Assembly: GCF_007954425.1 (NCBI RefSeq)
Contig: NZ_CP042345.1
Span: 2,168,001 to 2,232,000 of the forward strand
Length of the DNA stretch: 64,000 bases
Origin: Novosphingobium ginsenosidimutans
GTDB taxonomy: Bacteria > Pseudomonadota > Alphaproteobacteria > Sphingomonadales > Sphingomonadaceae
Reading direction: 5' to 3'
Below the pieces are notes generated by a model that worked only from the letters and a program-made list of their open reading frames with translations, did not search any database and was not told the origin of the DNA. Below are positions 7,250 to 18,266 of this stretch, piece after piece (position 1 is the stretch's first letter; each line of letters opens with the position of its first letter). A program made the translations under genes and the position numbers.

Positions 7250-8433
7250 CGCTTGCGCTCAACCACCCGATGAACCCGGAAAAGACGCCTGAGGAGCTGG
7301 CGCGCGGCCGGTTCGTGTCAGGCATCCGCAGCCTGATCCTCAACGACCTGGCAGGTGATCTCAAGACGGCCTACGACAAGCGCGCCGCCCCGGCTTTCAA
7401 GAAGCGTGAGGGGCGCGAGCCGGCCAGCAGCCGCGATGCCCACATGGCGCTGCGCGGCGATCCGGCCTTCAACATTTATTCCGCGATGCGGGTCCAGGCG
7501 CAAAAGATGGTCTGGGCCAGCGTGGGTGACAGCGTGGCGCGGGAAAGCGACAAGCTGGCGGCAGAGGCCGCCAAGGTTTCCAACCAGCCCGGCTCCGTTA
7601 CGCTCAATCCGAACCTCGAAGTGCCGCGCAATGTCTCGGCGATCGACGTCCACCTGATGCCGGGCAGCTATGTCCGCGGGGAAGACAGCCTGGAGGCCGG
7701 CGCGATCTATGACCGCGGGCTGGCCGTCTTCTCGATGGGGCTGATGGGGGCGAACCTCGACGATATCGGGCTGTCGATGGCGAAATATATCTCGCTGCGT
7801 TACCCCGATTTCCACCCGCAGCGGATCCTCGATACCGGCTGCACTATCGGTCACAACACCCTGCCGTGGAAGCAGACCTATCCCGATGCCGAAGTAATTG
7901 CCATCGATGCCGCGCCAGGCGGACTGGTCTATGGCTCGGCACGCGCCAAGATGCAGGGCCTGGAAGTGCACTTCCAGCAGATGTGCGCTGACAGTCTCGA
8001 TTTCCCCGATGCCAGCTTCGATATGGTCTGGAGCTCGATGTTCCTGCACGAATTGTCGAAGAAGACCCGCGCCGCCGCCTTTGCCGAAGCTTACCGGGTC
8101 CTAAAGCCCGGCGGGCTGATGCTGCATATGGAACTGCCGCCCAATGGCGAGATGAGCGCCTTTGACGGGTTCTACCTCGATTGGGACAGCTACTACAACG
8201 AAGAGCCGTTCTATAAAGGCTACCGCGACGAAAGCCCGCCCGAGCTTTGCGCCCGCGCCGGCTTCGCGCCGGAAAACTACTTCCAGTTCGTGGTGCCCTC
8301 GGTTGGCATCTACGGCGAGCAGGCGATTGCCGACATGGTCGCCAGCGACCAGGCTGAGGCGGTGGGCCAGGCCACCACCGGGCGGCTGGCCGAAGGGGTT
8401 ATGTGGTTCGGTTACGGAGCGTGGAAGCAGTGA
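7246..8433 (+). CDS. SAM-dependent methyltransferase with an extra N-terminal domain, copy 1
   Basis: A 395-residue protein. The C-terminal half is a class I methyltransferase: motif I ILDTGCTIGHNTLPWKQ (about 200-216), acidic IAIDAAPGG strand, FDMVWSSMFLHEL and YRVLKPGGLMLHMELPP. The first 150 or so residues form a mostly helical domain of no family I know. It resembles the protein at 51484-52701 throughout, and each is followed immediately by a small helical protein gene, so the pair is a conserved module. In a catabolic operon, O-, N- or C-methylation or use of the fold for another SAM or non-SAM reaction are all possible. ATGA overlap with the upstream gene. Confidence 0.8.
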   Translation: MTLALNHPMNPEKTPEELARGRFVSGIRSLILNDLAGDLKTAYDKRAAPAFKKREGREPASSRDAHMALRGDPAFNIYSAMRVQAQKMVWASVGDSVARESDKLAAEAAKVSNQPGSVTLNPNLEVPRNVSAIDVHLMPGSYVRGEDSLEAGAIYDRGLAVFSMGLMGANLDDIGLSMAKYISLRYPDFHPQRILDTGCTIGHNTLPWKQTYPDAEVIAIDAAPGGLVYGSARAKMQGLEVHFQQMCADSLDFPDASFDMVWSSMFLHELSKKTRAAAFAEAYRVLKPGGLMLHMELPPNGEMSAFDGFYLDWDSYYNEEPFYKGYRDESPPELCARAGFAPENYFQFVVPSVGIYGEQAIADMVASDQAEAVGQATTGRLAEGVMWFGYGAWKQ

Positions 8434-8678
8434 AGGACGATCTGCGCCCCGAAGACGCCCCGACCGAAATCTATGACGGGTTGGGCCGCGCGCGGTTCTT
8501 TGCCGATCCGGGGATGGACCGCTTCGTTGCCGTGGTGATGAACCTGGCCCAGGAAGTCTGGGTCCAGGAAGAACGCCTGCTGGCACTGGAAGAGGACAAG
8601 GGCGCCGCCCCGGCGGATCGTGAGGCCAAGCTCAAGGCCTTTATCGACCGCGTGTTCGAGCCGGTGCGCGGAGCCTAG
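8430..8678 (+). CDS. small helical protein paired with the methyltransferase, copy 1
   Basis: 82 residues starting at a GTG that overlaps the methyltransferase stop (GTGA). Charged and largely helical: PTEIYDGLGRARFFADPGMDRFVAVVMNLAQEVWVQEERLLALEED. It resembles the middle of the 116-residue protein at 51128-51478 (FYETPGMDEAMSMILVLANELSVVRDRLD), and that gene also follows a homologous methyltransferase. It is probably a subunit or chaperone of the enzyme. Family unknown to me. Its TAG overlaps the convergent stop of the flavin monooxygenase. Confidence 0.65.
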   Translation: MKDDLRPEDAPTEIYDGLGRARFFADPGMDRFVAVVMNLAQEVWVQEERLLALEEDKGAAPADREAKLKAFIDRVFEPVRGA

Positions 8679-9841
8679 ACCCCCGCTTCGACCGGGTTGA
8701 AGCCCATGACCGCCTCGTTCGAAAGCGGCGCGGTTGAGGGCACGAAGGTATCGGGATTGATCGCCTGGGTCACCTCGCCCTGCCGCTTCGACATGGCGTG
8801 GAGCAGTTCAGTGCGCGGGCGGCGCGCGGCTTCGTAGCGGGCCAGCGCGGTTTCGACTTCGGGCTCCAGTTGCAGCGCGCGGGCCAAGGCCCAGCCATCC
8901 TCGATCGCCATGGCGGCGCCAGCGCCCAGGAAGGGCAGCATGGCATGGGCCGCATCGCCCAGCAGCGTGACCCGGCCGACGGACCAGCGCGGCAGCGGGG
9001 TGCGGTCGTAAAGCCCCCATTTGATGATCGGTCCGGCCTGCTCGATCAGGCCCAACACGTCCGGATGCCAGCCGGCAAAGGCGCGCGCCACCTCGTCGCG
9101 GCTGGCGCTGATCGACCAGCCTTCGCCGACCACCTCGTCGGTCTCGACCAGCCCGGCGCAATTGACGACCTTGCCCCCCGCCATGGTGTAACGGTTGAAG
9201 GTGCGCTTCGGCCCGATGAAGATCGCGCTGCGACCGAGGGCCATGAAGGGCTCGGCCTGATCGGCGGGGACCAGGAAACGATAGGCCAGGTGGTTGGTGT
9301 AGCGCGGCTCGTCGCCGGGGAAGAGCAGGGCGCGCACGGCCGAGCGGACGCCATCGGCGCCAACGAGGACCGATCCGCTCGCGCTGGACCCATCGGCGAA
9401 GCGGGCGATCACTTTGCCCGCATTCTGCTCCAGCCCGATCAGGCGGCGGCCAGTTTGGATCGCCACACCCAGTCGCTCCGCTGCGGCGATCAGCACGGTC
9501 TGCAAGTCGGCGCGGTAGCAGTGGCGGACGATGTCGCTCACCCCATCGTCGGCGCGCCCGTCGCCCCGGTCCGGCGCGCCCATCAGCAGGCGCGCGTTTT
9601 GGTAGTGAAGGAACGGGAGAGCACCTGCCGGGCAGGCGATCGCCGCAACCTCGCGCTGAATGCCAAGATCGCGGAACACGTGCTGCGCGCCGCGCCCCAG
9701 GGTCAGACCCGCGCCGGTTTCACGCAGCTCGCTCGCCGCTTCATGAACCTCGACAGACAGGCCCGCGCGGGCAAGGGCAATGGCAGCTGTCAGCCCGCCC
9801 AGGCCCGCCCCGATCACCAGCACCGGATCATTTGTTCGCAT
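8675..9841 (-). CDS. FAD-dependent class A monooxygenase (salicylate/6-hydroxynicotinate hydroxylase type), copy 1
   Basis: 388 residues. The Rossmann FAD motif VIGAGLGGLTAAIALARAG lies at the N-terminus, the second FAD motif VTLLGDAAHAMLPFLGAGAAMAIEDGWAL near residues 290-320, and the connecting VGADGVRSAVR is present. Class A enzymes hydroxylate aromatic or heteroaromatic rings with NAD(P)H and O2. The start at 9841 gives the family N-terminus; an upstream ATG would add a non-family leader. The palindrome at 9893-9904 lies 52 bp upstream, shared with the divergent MDR gene. Relatives at 33286-34491 and 54150-55313; this one is closer to the 54-kb copy. Confidence 0.85.
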   Translation of the reverse strand: MRTNDPVLVIGAGLGGLTAAIALARAGLSVEVHEAASELRETGAGLTLGRGAQHVFRDLGIQREVAAIACPAGALPFLHYQNARLLMGAPDRGDGRADDGVSDIVRHCYRADLQTVLIAAAERLGVAIQTGRRLIGLEQNAGKVIARFADGSSASGSVLVGADGVRSAVRALLFPGDEPRYTNHLAYRFLVPADQAEPFMALGRSAIFIGPKRTFNRYTMAGGKVVNCAGLVETDEVVGEGWSISASRDEVARAFAGWHPDVLGLIEQAGPIIKWGLYDRTPLPRWSVGRVTLLGDAAHAMLPFLGAGAAMAIEDGWALARALQLEPEVETALARYEAARRPRTELLHAMSKRQGEVTQAINPDTFVPSTAPLSNEAVMGFNPVEAGV

Positions 9842-9892
9842 GGCGGGAAGCTGGCGCAATTCTGCTCCACCGACAAGGATTACCGCTTGGGA

Positions 9893-9904
9893 ATGTCCGG
9901 ACAA
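9893..9904. promoter_or_regulatory. palindromic operator ATGTCCGGACAA, site 2 (one change)
   Basis: One mismatch from TTGTCCGGACAA. It sits in the 106-bp gap between the divergent flavin monooxygenase (start 9841) and the MDR oxidoreductase (start 9948), about midway, so it can serve both promoters. Confidence 0.65.
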
Positions 9905-9947
9905 CTCTGCTAGCCGTTGGGGATATCAGCAGAGGGACAAAGCGGCG

Positions 9948-10967
9948 ATGAAAGCTTGGGAAATCGGTTCGATCACGGGGATCGACGGGATGCGGCTGGC
10001 CGAGCGGGCCGACCTGGTAGCCGGCCCAGGGCAAGTGCTGGTCGAAGTGATTGCTGCCGGCCTCAATTACCGCGACTTGATGGTGCTGGAAGGCCGCTAT
10101 GGTACGCCCAAGCCGGCTGAGCGGATTCCGCTGGCGGACGGCGTCGGCCGGATTGCCGCGCTGGGTGAGGGCGTCACCGGCTGGTCGCCTGGTGAGCGCG
10201 TCATCGCCCCGCATTTCTCGACCTGGATCGACGGGCCCTATTCGCTCAGCGTCTTCGCGGCGGACCTGGGTTCCAGCGCCGATGGCTGGCTGGCGCAGCA
10301 GATCGTCCTACCCGCCGCCGCGCTGGTGCGCGTGCCCGATGCGATGAGCGACCTGGGTGCGGCAACGGTCTCGGTCGTGGCGGCAACGGTCTGGCACGCA
10401 ATGGTCGCCTTCGGCCAGGTCCAGCCCGGTGAGCTGGTGCTGGCCCAGGGCACTGGCGGCGTCTCGGTCTTTGCGCTGCAATTGGCGAAGGCATTGGGCG
10501 CGCAGGTGGCGATTACCTCGTCGAGCGATGCGAAGCTCGCCCGTTGCCGCGAACTGGGCGCTGATTTCACCGTCAACTACCATGAGCGCCCCGATTGGGC
10601 CGCTGCATTGCTGGAAGCGACCGGCGGGCGCGGGGCCGATGTGGTGGTGGATACGCTGGGCTTCGACGTGCTGGGTGAGACGGTAGCGGCCTGCGCGGTT
10701 AACGCCCGGATCGGCACGGTGGGTGCGCTTTCGGGCACGCCGCAGGCTCAGGCGGGGGTTAGCCAAGGCATGCTGATCGCGCGCAATATCGCAATCAAGG
10801 GGATCGCCTCGGGCAGCCGGGCGATGCTGGAGGCGGCGCTGGATGTGATCGGCAAGGCTGGGACCGAACCGGTGGTCGATGCGACTTTCGCCTTTGCCGA
10901 TGCCCAGGAGGCCTATCGTCACCTTGCCGCCGGCGCGCATCTGGGCAAGATTGCCATCACGATCTGA
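9948..10967 (+). CDS. zinc-free MDR-family NAD(P)H oxidoreductase (quinone oxidoreductase/enoyl reductase type)
   Basis: 339 residues. The catalytic GroES-like domain (VLVEVIAAGLNYRDLMVLEGRYG) lacks the zinc ligands of alcohol dehydrogenases and is followed by the NADPH-binding LVLAQGTGGVSVFALQLAKALGAQVAITSSSDAK. Such proteins reduce quinones or activated double bonds. The ATG at 9948 has AGAGGGA about 12 nt upstream. Divergent from the flavin monooxygenase and followed 15 bp later by the aldo/keto reductase, forming a two-gene reductase operon. Confidence 0.85.
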   Translation: MKAWEIGSITGIDGMRLAERADLVAGPGQVLVEVIAAGLNYRDLMVLEGRYGTPKPAERIPLADGVGRIAALGEGVTGWSPGERVIAPHFSTWIDGPYSLSVFAADLGSSADGWLAQQIVLPAAALVRVPDAMSDLGAATVSVVAATVWHAMVAFGQVQPGELVLAQGTGGVSVFALQLAKALGAQVAITSSSDAKLARCRELGADFTVNYHERPDWAAALLEATGGRGADVVVDTLGFDVLGETVAACAVNARIGTVGALSGTPQAQAGVSQGMLIARNIAIKGIASGSRAMLEAALDVIGKAGTEPVVDATFAFADAQEAYRHLAAGAHLGKIAITI

Positions 10968-12975
<2,008 letters not shown>

Positions 12976-12976
<1 letters not shown>

Positions 12977-13701
12977 CAGTCGCGGTGGAATTCGACCAGC
13001 TCGTACCGGTTCATCATATAGCCGTCGATCGCGGCATAGACGAGGATGCAGTCCTCGTCGGCCGTGGCCCAGATGTCATAGGCCGGGTGCTTGGTGCCGC
13101 CCATGCCGTGGTCGCTCTCGTCGACGAAGCGGAAGTGATGGCAGGCGAAGGTGCCAGCCGCGACGGTCTTTTCCTCGTCGCCGACATATTCGAGCGTGAT
13201 GTTGACCTCGGCGATCATCGGCGGGGTGGCGCCGCGGTGATCGGGCGAGGGGAGGAAGCAGCGCATGTTGCGGCGGTGCGGGCCCTTGCTGATGTCCATC
13301 TTGCGGCCAAGGTAAGCGTCAGCGACGACCGGGTGGGTGCCAAAGGCATCGAAGGCGCCAACCTTCATCTGCTGCGACAGCCGCCCGATCGAGGGGCCAT
13401 AGCTCTCGCACTCGATCGTGCCAGTCGCGGCATCATGGCGCATCCAGCCAGAGCCCATGAAGCTGTCGCCGACAGTCAGGTGCACGTGGAGGTGTTGGGG
13501 CACCATGTCGGGCCCGAGGTGATAGGTGATGTTGCGCAGCACGGTCGGATCGGGTTCCTCGATCTCGCAGCGGGCGTTCATGATCGTGCTGCCGTCGGCG
13601 TGGTGGGTGAAGCTGAACCACTCACGCCCGCGCTCCTGCCCTTCCATACCGGGTTTGACGGAGGTGTAGCGGATCTTCCCGGCGACGGTGCGGTGCTTCA
13701 T
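12976..13701 (-). CDS. calycin-like protein of unknown family, copy 1 (paralogue of 17538-18266)
   Basis: 241 residues, no signal peptide, beta-rich with many His and Trp. It begins MKHRTVAGKIRYTSVKPG and contains GSGWMRHDAATGTIECES, YGPSIGRLSQQMKVGAFDAFGTH and VAAGTFACHHFRFV before an acidic tail. The paralogue at 17538 shares G-S-G-W-x-R, GR.SQ, and AGSFDCHRL in the same order. The 'y.G.e...vpaGtf.chh' pattern recalls DUF3108-like barrels, but I cannot name the family. Overlaps the nitrilase-like stop (TGATG). Function unknown; two copies flanking the MFS, oxidase and nitrilase-like genes suggest binding or processing of a related compound. Confidence 0.6.
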
Positions 13702-14762
13702 CAGATTACTCCGGCTTTGGACAGTTTCTCGATCACTGCGGCCTGGGCGCGTAGGAAGTGCTCGCGCTCGGGCACCTGCGGCGCGCCATTGGCATCGAGC
13801 ATGGCGTTGCCGTCCTGGCCCGCGGCGGCGCCATAGGCGGCGGCGAACAGGGCGGGGCGCTGGCGGGCCAGGCTGTTGGTCATGGCCGGCACGCGGCGGG
13901 TTTCGCGCAGGTGGGCGATGTCGATCTCGGCAAAGGCGGTGAAGGTTTCGCCGCTCATCGACTGGGCCAGCACCTTGCCGTTGGGGCCGACGACCTGGCT
14001 GTTGCCGTCGGCGCTGGCCAGCGGCAGCGAGCAGTCGGTGATCCCGGCGGTGTTGGCCGAGACGACATAGGCCATGTTCTCCCAGGCGCGGGCGCGCTTG
14101 GCCACGTCCTTGGCCGTGCCGAGCGGTGAGCCGATCTCGCTCGACGAATGGACGAAGACCTCGGCCCCGCGGAAAGCGAGAGCGCGGGCGATCTCGGGGT
14201 AGAGGATCTCCTCCGAAGCGATCGCTGCGAGCCGCCCGATCTCCGTATCGGCGACCGGGAATACGCCCTCCAGCCCATAGTGATCGAGATAGCGGTCCCA
14301 CACGTCATGGGGGCTGGGCGCGAACATCGACAGCAGGCGGCGATAGCGCAGCACCACCGCACCCGCCGGGTCGATCACGAAGCTGGTCTGAAAGTAGAAG
14401 CCGGGAAAGTGCGCATCGCTTTCATAGGCATTGCCGGCCACGAACAGCCCCAGCCGCTGCGCCATGGCGCCGAGCGCGGCATATTCCGGACCATCGGCGG
14501 CAAAGGCGGCACGTTCGGCAAAGTCGGGGATCGCAATGCGGCCGGGGTAGGATGTGAACAGGTACTCCGGCAGCACCGCCAGCTTGACCGGGCGGCCCTG
14601 GAACTGCTCGATGAAGATCTTTGCGCCGCGGATCTGGCCTTCGATCTCGCCGATGTGGCTCAGGATCTGCGCCCGCGCCGCCGCCGCATCGGCGCAGCGC
14701 TCGACCGACCTGGCCAGCAACTGCATCGCCACGGCGGCATAGGGGCCGGGCACTGAACTCAC
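13701..14762 (-). CDS. nitrilase-superfamily protein with the catalytic Cys replaced by Ser
   Basis: 353 residues from a GTG that overlaps the upstream TGA (GTGA). The carbon-nitrogen hydrolase layout is clear: Glu66 in LAVLPEYLF, an arginine-rich VLRYRRLLSM where the catalytic Lys is expected, and IASEEILYPEIARALAFRGAEV. In active members the last motif reads C-Y-(D/E)-x-x-(F/Y)-P-E. Here the position six residues before the Pro is Ser183, and no Lys is visible in the second motif. Known nitrilases and amidases need Cys, Lys and Glu, so this protein is either inactive, regulatory or uses another chemistry. It overlaps genes on both sides in the TonB-receptor operon. Confidence 0.75.
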   Translation of the reverse strand: MSSVPGPYAAVAMQLLARSVERCADAAAARAQILSHIGEIEGQIRGAKIFIEQFQGRPVKLAVLPEYLFTSYPGRIAIPDFAERAAFAADGPEYAALGAMAQRLGLFVAGNAYESDAHFPGFYFQTSFVIDPAGAVVLRYRRLLSMFAPSPHDVWDRYLDHYGLEGVFPVADTEIGRLAAIASEEILYPEIARALAFRGAEVFVHSSSEIGSPLGTAKDVAKRARAWENMAYVVSANTAGITDCSLPLASADGNSQVVGPNGKVLAQSMSGETFTAFAEIDIAHLRETRRVPAMTNSLARQRPALFAAAYGAAAGQDGNAMLDANGAPQVPEREHFLRAQAAVIEKLSKAGVI

Positions 14763-16309
14763 AGGCCCAGGCTTCCCGGGTTCATCAGCCCCTTGGGATC
14801 GACCTTGGCCTTGAGCGACTTGAGCAGGTCCCAGCTGCCGGGCGAATGGCCAGCCTTCAGCGGATAGGTCCGCGCGATCTGCAGGTGGACGGCGCCCAGC
14901 TTCTGGAACTCGGCAACCACCCCGGCACGCAGTTCAGCCACCAGCGCGGTGCTGGCGGCATTGGCGGGAAAGCCCTTGAGCTTGGCCAGGTGTGCCGGTT
15001 CAACCGCATGGCGATGCAGCGGGTTCAGCTCTTCGGGCCAGAAGAACACTGGCTCGATCAGGCAGACCTGCGGGCTGACCGCAGCAAGCATCGCCCCGGC
15101 ATTGACGCCGAGTGCGGCCATTTCGGCAGCCCTGCTGGCGAACAGTGCCTGGACCGCGTTCCAGCCTTCGACCAGCTTCGAATGCGGCAGGAAGCCGTGA
15201 ACGGGGACCCAGCGTTCACCCTCTGGCCCGACCATCGAATTGACCGGCGGGAAGGGATTGGCACGCAGGATCTTGGGGATCGTATTTTCGATCGCTTTGC
15301 CGCCTGCCGCTTCGATCAGCCGGGTGATTTCGGCCATGTCGGCATCGGCCTCGTTCTGGCGGCGGCGCTCCGAAATGCAGTGCAGGCTGAATGGCACATC
15401 ATCGAGAAAACTACGCCCCGCGAGTGCGACCTTGGCGCCTTCCTTCAGGCCCTTCAGCAGCGAGCCCTGCGCCTTCATCATGTTGACCAGGCTCTTGGCA
15501 TCGCTGGCCAGGCTATCGCGCTTCATCCGCTGCGCCTGGAGGAAGGGATCGAAGCCGAAGCTCTCGCTAGCCAGTCCTTCCCGGGCGACCGCGCTCATCC
15601 CGGCAAAAAGTTGGTCGGAAGTATCGAACGAAAAGCTGCCATAGCCAAAGGCCGCGCCTTCGCGCACCAGCCGCAACGTGGCACGCGCCTTGACCCCGAA
15701 GGCCCCGCAATCGGCCGCGAACAGGCCGGTCAGGTCCGGGCCATAAGGGCGGAAAAAGCTGGAGCCAGTCGAAACCATTGAGCCATCGGCCAGGACCACG
15801 TCAAAGCTCAGCGCGGAATCGACCACCGTGCCGCTGCCGGCACCCCAGAACACGCCGTTCTGGCTCATCCCGCCGCCGACCGTGGCGTTGATGCCGGAGA
15901 GCGTGCCCCAGGTCTTGGTGCGCAGACCGCGCGGCTGCAGCTCGCGCCGCAGCTCTTCCCAGGTGATCCCGCATTCGACCGTGACGGTCATGTCGGTTTC
16001 ATTGACCGCGATCACGCGATTGAGGCTGGCCGTATCGATCAGGATGAAGTTGGCAGTGGGGGAGAGATAACCGCCGGTATAGCTCATGCCGCCGCCGCGC
16101 GGGACAATGGCGATCCCGGCTGCGGTTGCCGCGCCAATTCCAGCGGCAAGCTCATCGACCGAGGCGGGGCGGAACACGGCCAGCGGGGCAGGCCCGGCGG
16201 CGTAGACATCGTGGCGATAGAGTTCGCGACTGGCCTCATCGGTCAGCAGTGATCCGGCGCCGACCTTGCCGTCGAGCGCGGCGAGCGGATTGGCGAGAAT
16301 CGCGTTCAT
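14759..16309 (-). CDS. FAD-linked oxidase of the VAO/4-cresol-dehydrogenase superfamily, copy 1
   Basis: 516 residues. FAD-binding domain: FRPASVDELAAGIGAA, then IVPRGGGMSYTGGY, VTVECGITWEELRREL, INATVGGGMSQNG and DCGAFGVKARATLRLV. A long substrate cap follows, and it closes with KVDPKGLMNPGSLGL, the standard end of the FAD-oxidase C domain. These enzymes oxidise alcohols, p-alkylphenols, hydroxy acids or lactones. A paralogue of similar length is at 49587-51128 (TRGGGASYTDAY). ATGA overlap with the MFS gene upstream and GTGA with the nitrilase-like gene downstream. Confidence 0.85.
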   Translation of the reverse strand: MNAILANPLAALDGKVGAGSLLTDEASRELYRHDVYAAGPAPLAVFRPASVDELAAGIGAATAAGIAIVPRGGGMSYTGGYLSPTANFILIDTASLNRVIAVNETDMTVTVECGITWEELRRELQPRGLRTKTWGTLSGINATVGGGMSQNGVFWGAGSGTVVDSALSFDVVLADGSMVSTGSSFFRPYGPDLTGLFAADCGAFGVKARATLRLVREGAAFGYGSFSFDTSDQLFAGMSAVAREGLASESFGFDPFLQAQRMKRDSLASDAKSLVNMMKAQGSLLKGLKEGAKVALAGRSFLDDVPFSLHCISERRRQNEADADMAEITRLIEAAGGKAIENTIPKILRANPFPPVNSMVGPEGERWVPVHGFLPHSKLVEGWNAVQALFASRAAEMAALGVNAGAMLAAVSPQVCLIEPVFFWPEELNPLHRHAVEPAHLAKLKGFPANAASTALVAELRAGVVAEFQKLGAVHLQIARTYPLKAGHSPGSWDLLKSLKAKVDPKGLMNPGSLGL

Positions 16310-17541
16310 GCGTTTTCTTCCTTTGCACCAAAGGTGGGATAGCGGCCCAGGGTGATCAGCAGGACAGCCCCGGCGGCAAACAGGAACATCGATGCGTAGA
16401 GCATCTGGTCATAGCTGCCGGTAACGTCGCGGACCCGGCCATAGAGCACGGGTGAGATCGCCGAAGCGAGACCGAAGGGCATGTAGAGCATGCCATAGAT
16501 CTTGCCGTAGCTGGCCATGCCGAAATAGCGGCTGGCAAGGTAGGCAATCAGGTCGCTCTCCGCCCCGGCAGCAAAGCCCAGCATGAAGGCGGCGATGTAG
16601 ATCGTCTGCACATCGGTGCTGGTACCCATCAGCCACCAGCAGGCCACGGCCGGGATCAGCAGGATCGGTAGGCAGACGATCGGCGCCCAGATCCGGTCGA
16701 GCAGCCAGCCGGTGATGATCCGCCCGGCCATCAGCGCCAGCCCGATCATGCCCATGATGCTGGCCCCTTCGGCCGTGCCCATGCCGTGCTGCTTGATGAT
16801 CTCGGGCATGTGGATATGCGCCCCGCCATAGGCCAGCGCGACCAGGGCAATCGACAGCCAGATCGTCCAGAAGCGGCGGTCGCGCACAGCTTCGGAGAGG
16901 GTCACGCCGGTCAGGTTGCCGCCCACGGAAATGCCAGCGGGCATCTCTTCGGGCCTGGGCTCGCGGAACAGCAGGTAGGCAACCGGAAGCGAGAGCAGCA
17001 GCGGGAAGAGCGCGATCGTCGGATAGAGGCCGCGCCAGCCCCACTGGTCGATCGCCCAGACCGCGACCCGCGGCACGACCAGCGCCGCGAACGAGGTGCC
17101 GAGCAGCAGGATCCCCAGTGCCAGGCCCCGGTTCTTGTAGAACCACATGTTGATTGCACGGCTGAAGGTAACCGGCGTTGAGCCGATCCCGACCAGACCG
17201 ATCAGGAACCACAGGAAGTAGAAGGCAAAGATCGAGGCCGGGGTTGCCCCCAGCGCGGCGAAAATCAGACCAAACGCCAAGGTCGAGAGCAGCGCTACCT
17301 TGCGCACCCCGTGCCGGTCCGCGAGCGAGCCGAAATAGGGCGCCAGCAGCGCGGCGGTGATGCCGTAGATCGACATGGAGAGCGAGGTCTGCGCGAAGGA
17401 CCAGCCGTATTCCTCTTTCAGCGGTGCCAGCACGAAGCCGATCGTGTTGAACGGCAGCGGCGAGGCCCCGCAGGCCACGCCGACCAGGCCGGCCAGCAGC
17501 ACTTTCCAGCCCATGGCAAATTCGGACTTCTGCGCGGTCAT
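16306..17541 (-). CDS. MFS transporter of the monocarboxylate/oxalate-formate type
   Basis: 411 residues with about twelve hydrophobic segments, the loop-2/3 motif FGSLADRHGVRKVALLS and LFREPRPEE in the central loop. The GMIGLALMAGRIITGWLLDRI and SRYFGMASYGKIYGMLY segments match the organic-anion (monocarboxylate porter-like) MFS group. It probably moves an acidic intermediate or the substrate across the inner membrane after the TonB receptor of the same operon. Start at 17541 overlaps the upstream stop. Confidence 0.85.
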   Translation of the reverse strand: MTAQKSEFAMGWKVLLAGLVGVACGASPLPFNTIGFVLAPLKEEYGWSFAQTSLSMSIYGITAALLAPYFGSLADRHGVRKVALLSTLAFGLIFAALGATPASIFAFYFLWFLIGLVGIGSTPVTFSRAINMWFYKNRGLALGILLLGTSFAALVVPRVAVWAIDQWGWRGLYPTIALFPLLLSLPVAYLLFREPRPEEMPAGISVGGNLTGVTLSEAVRDRRFWTIWLSIALVALAYGGAHIHMPEIIKQHGMGTAEGASIMGMIGLALMAGRIITGWLLDRIWAPIVCLPILLIPAVACWWLMGTSTDVQTIYIAAFMLGFAAGAESDLIAYLASRYFGMASYGKIYGMLYMPFGLASAISPVLYGRVRDVTGSYDQMLYASMFLFAAGAVLLITLGRYPTFGAKEENA

Positions 17542-18266
17542 GCCAATGGCTCTCCCTCAAGCTGTTCGAGCACGAACAGCGAATCCATATACCCTTCGAC
17601 CACCCCCTGAACGTAGAGGTAATCCCCATCCGCGCTGATCCACATGTGGTAAGGCGGGTGGGCGTTGGTCATGCCGGTGAAGGCCAGGCGATGGCAGTCA
17701 AAGCTGCCAGCGGGCACTGCGATTGTCTCGCGGCCAATGTAAGTTAATCCACTGGCGGATATTTCGAGCCTGGGCCCAGTCGCGCCGAAGTGGTGCAGGC
17801 TGTGCAGTAGGTTGCGGCTGCCCAGGAAATGAGTGTGCCCGGCGCCGCGGTCGAACGGGAAGCTGGCGGCCAGCCAGCCATCGCCCATCAGCGCATGGAC
17901 ACCGAAGCCGCGCATCGGTTTCCGGATCGGCACGCGCTGGCTGATCCGACCCTGGTCGCGGGTAAAGATTTCGCCCTCGGCCTCCTCATCGCCGAAGCGA
18001 AACCAGCCGGAGCCGGTCGGCACGCCGTGGTTGAGGATCCGGACATAGGCGTCGATTGGCTGGAAGTCGGTATCGACGTTCAGCACAGTCTCGCGCACCA
18101 CGTGTTCGGCGTCGAAAGCCATCTCGCAGTGGACTGACAGGCAGCGGCCACCGCTCATGTCACGGGTGAGTGTGAAGTCCTCGAAACCCCACTCGGCTTC
18201 ATCGCTGCGGTGACGGTAGGAGATGCGGCCGCTTCGGCGGGGGAGGGGAACTAGCTTAGTGCGCAT
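17538..18266 (-). CDS. calycin-like protein of unknown family, copy 2 (paralogue of 12976-13701)
   Basis: 242 residues, cytoplasmic. Shared features with the copy at 12976: PTGSGWFRFGDEEAEGEIFTRDQGRISQRVPIRK, FGVHALMGDGWLAA, and SGLTYIGRETIAVPAGSFDCHRLAF, then a late PYHMWISADGDYLYVQGVVEGYMDSLFVLEQLE that parallels HPAYDIWATADEDCILVYAAIDGYMMNRYELVEF of the other copy. The order of motifs is the same, so the pair arose by duplication. Start overlaps the VOC gene by 11 nt. Function unknown. Confidence 0.6.
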   Translation of the reverse strand: MRTKLVPLPRRSGRISYRHRSDEAEWGFEDFTLTRDMSGGRCLSVHCEMAFDAEHVVRETVLNVDTDFQPIDAYVRILNHGVPTGSGWFRFGDEEAEGEIFTRDQGRISQRVPIRKPMRGFGVHALMGDGWLAASFPFDRGAGHTHFLGSRNLLHSLHHFGATGPRLEISASGLTYIGRETIAVPAGSFDCHRLAFTGMTNAHPPYHMWISADGDYLYVQGVVEGYMDSLFVLEQLEGEPLA

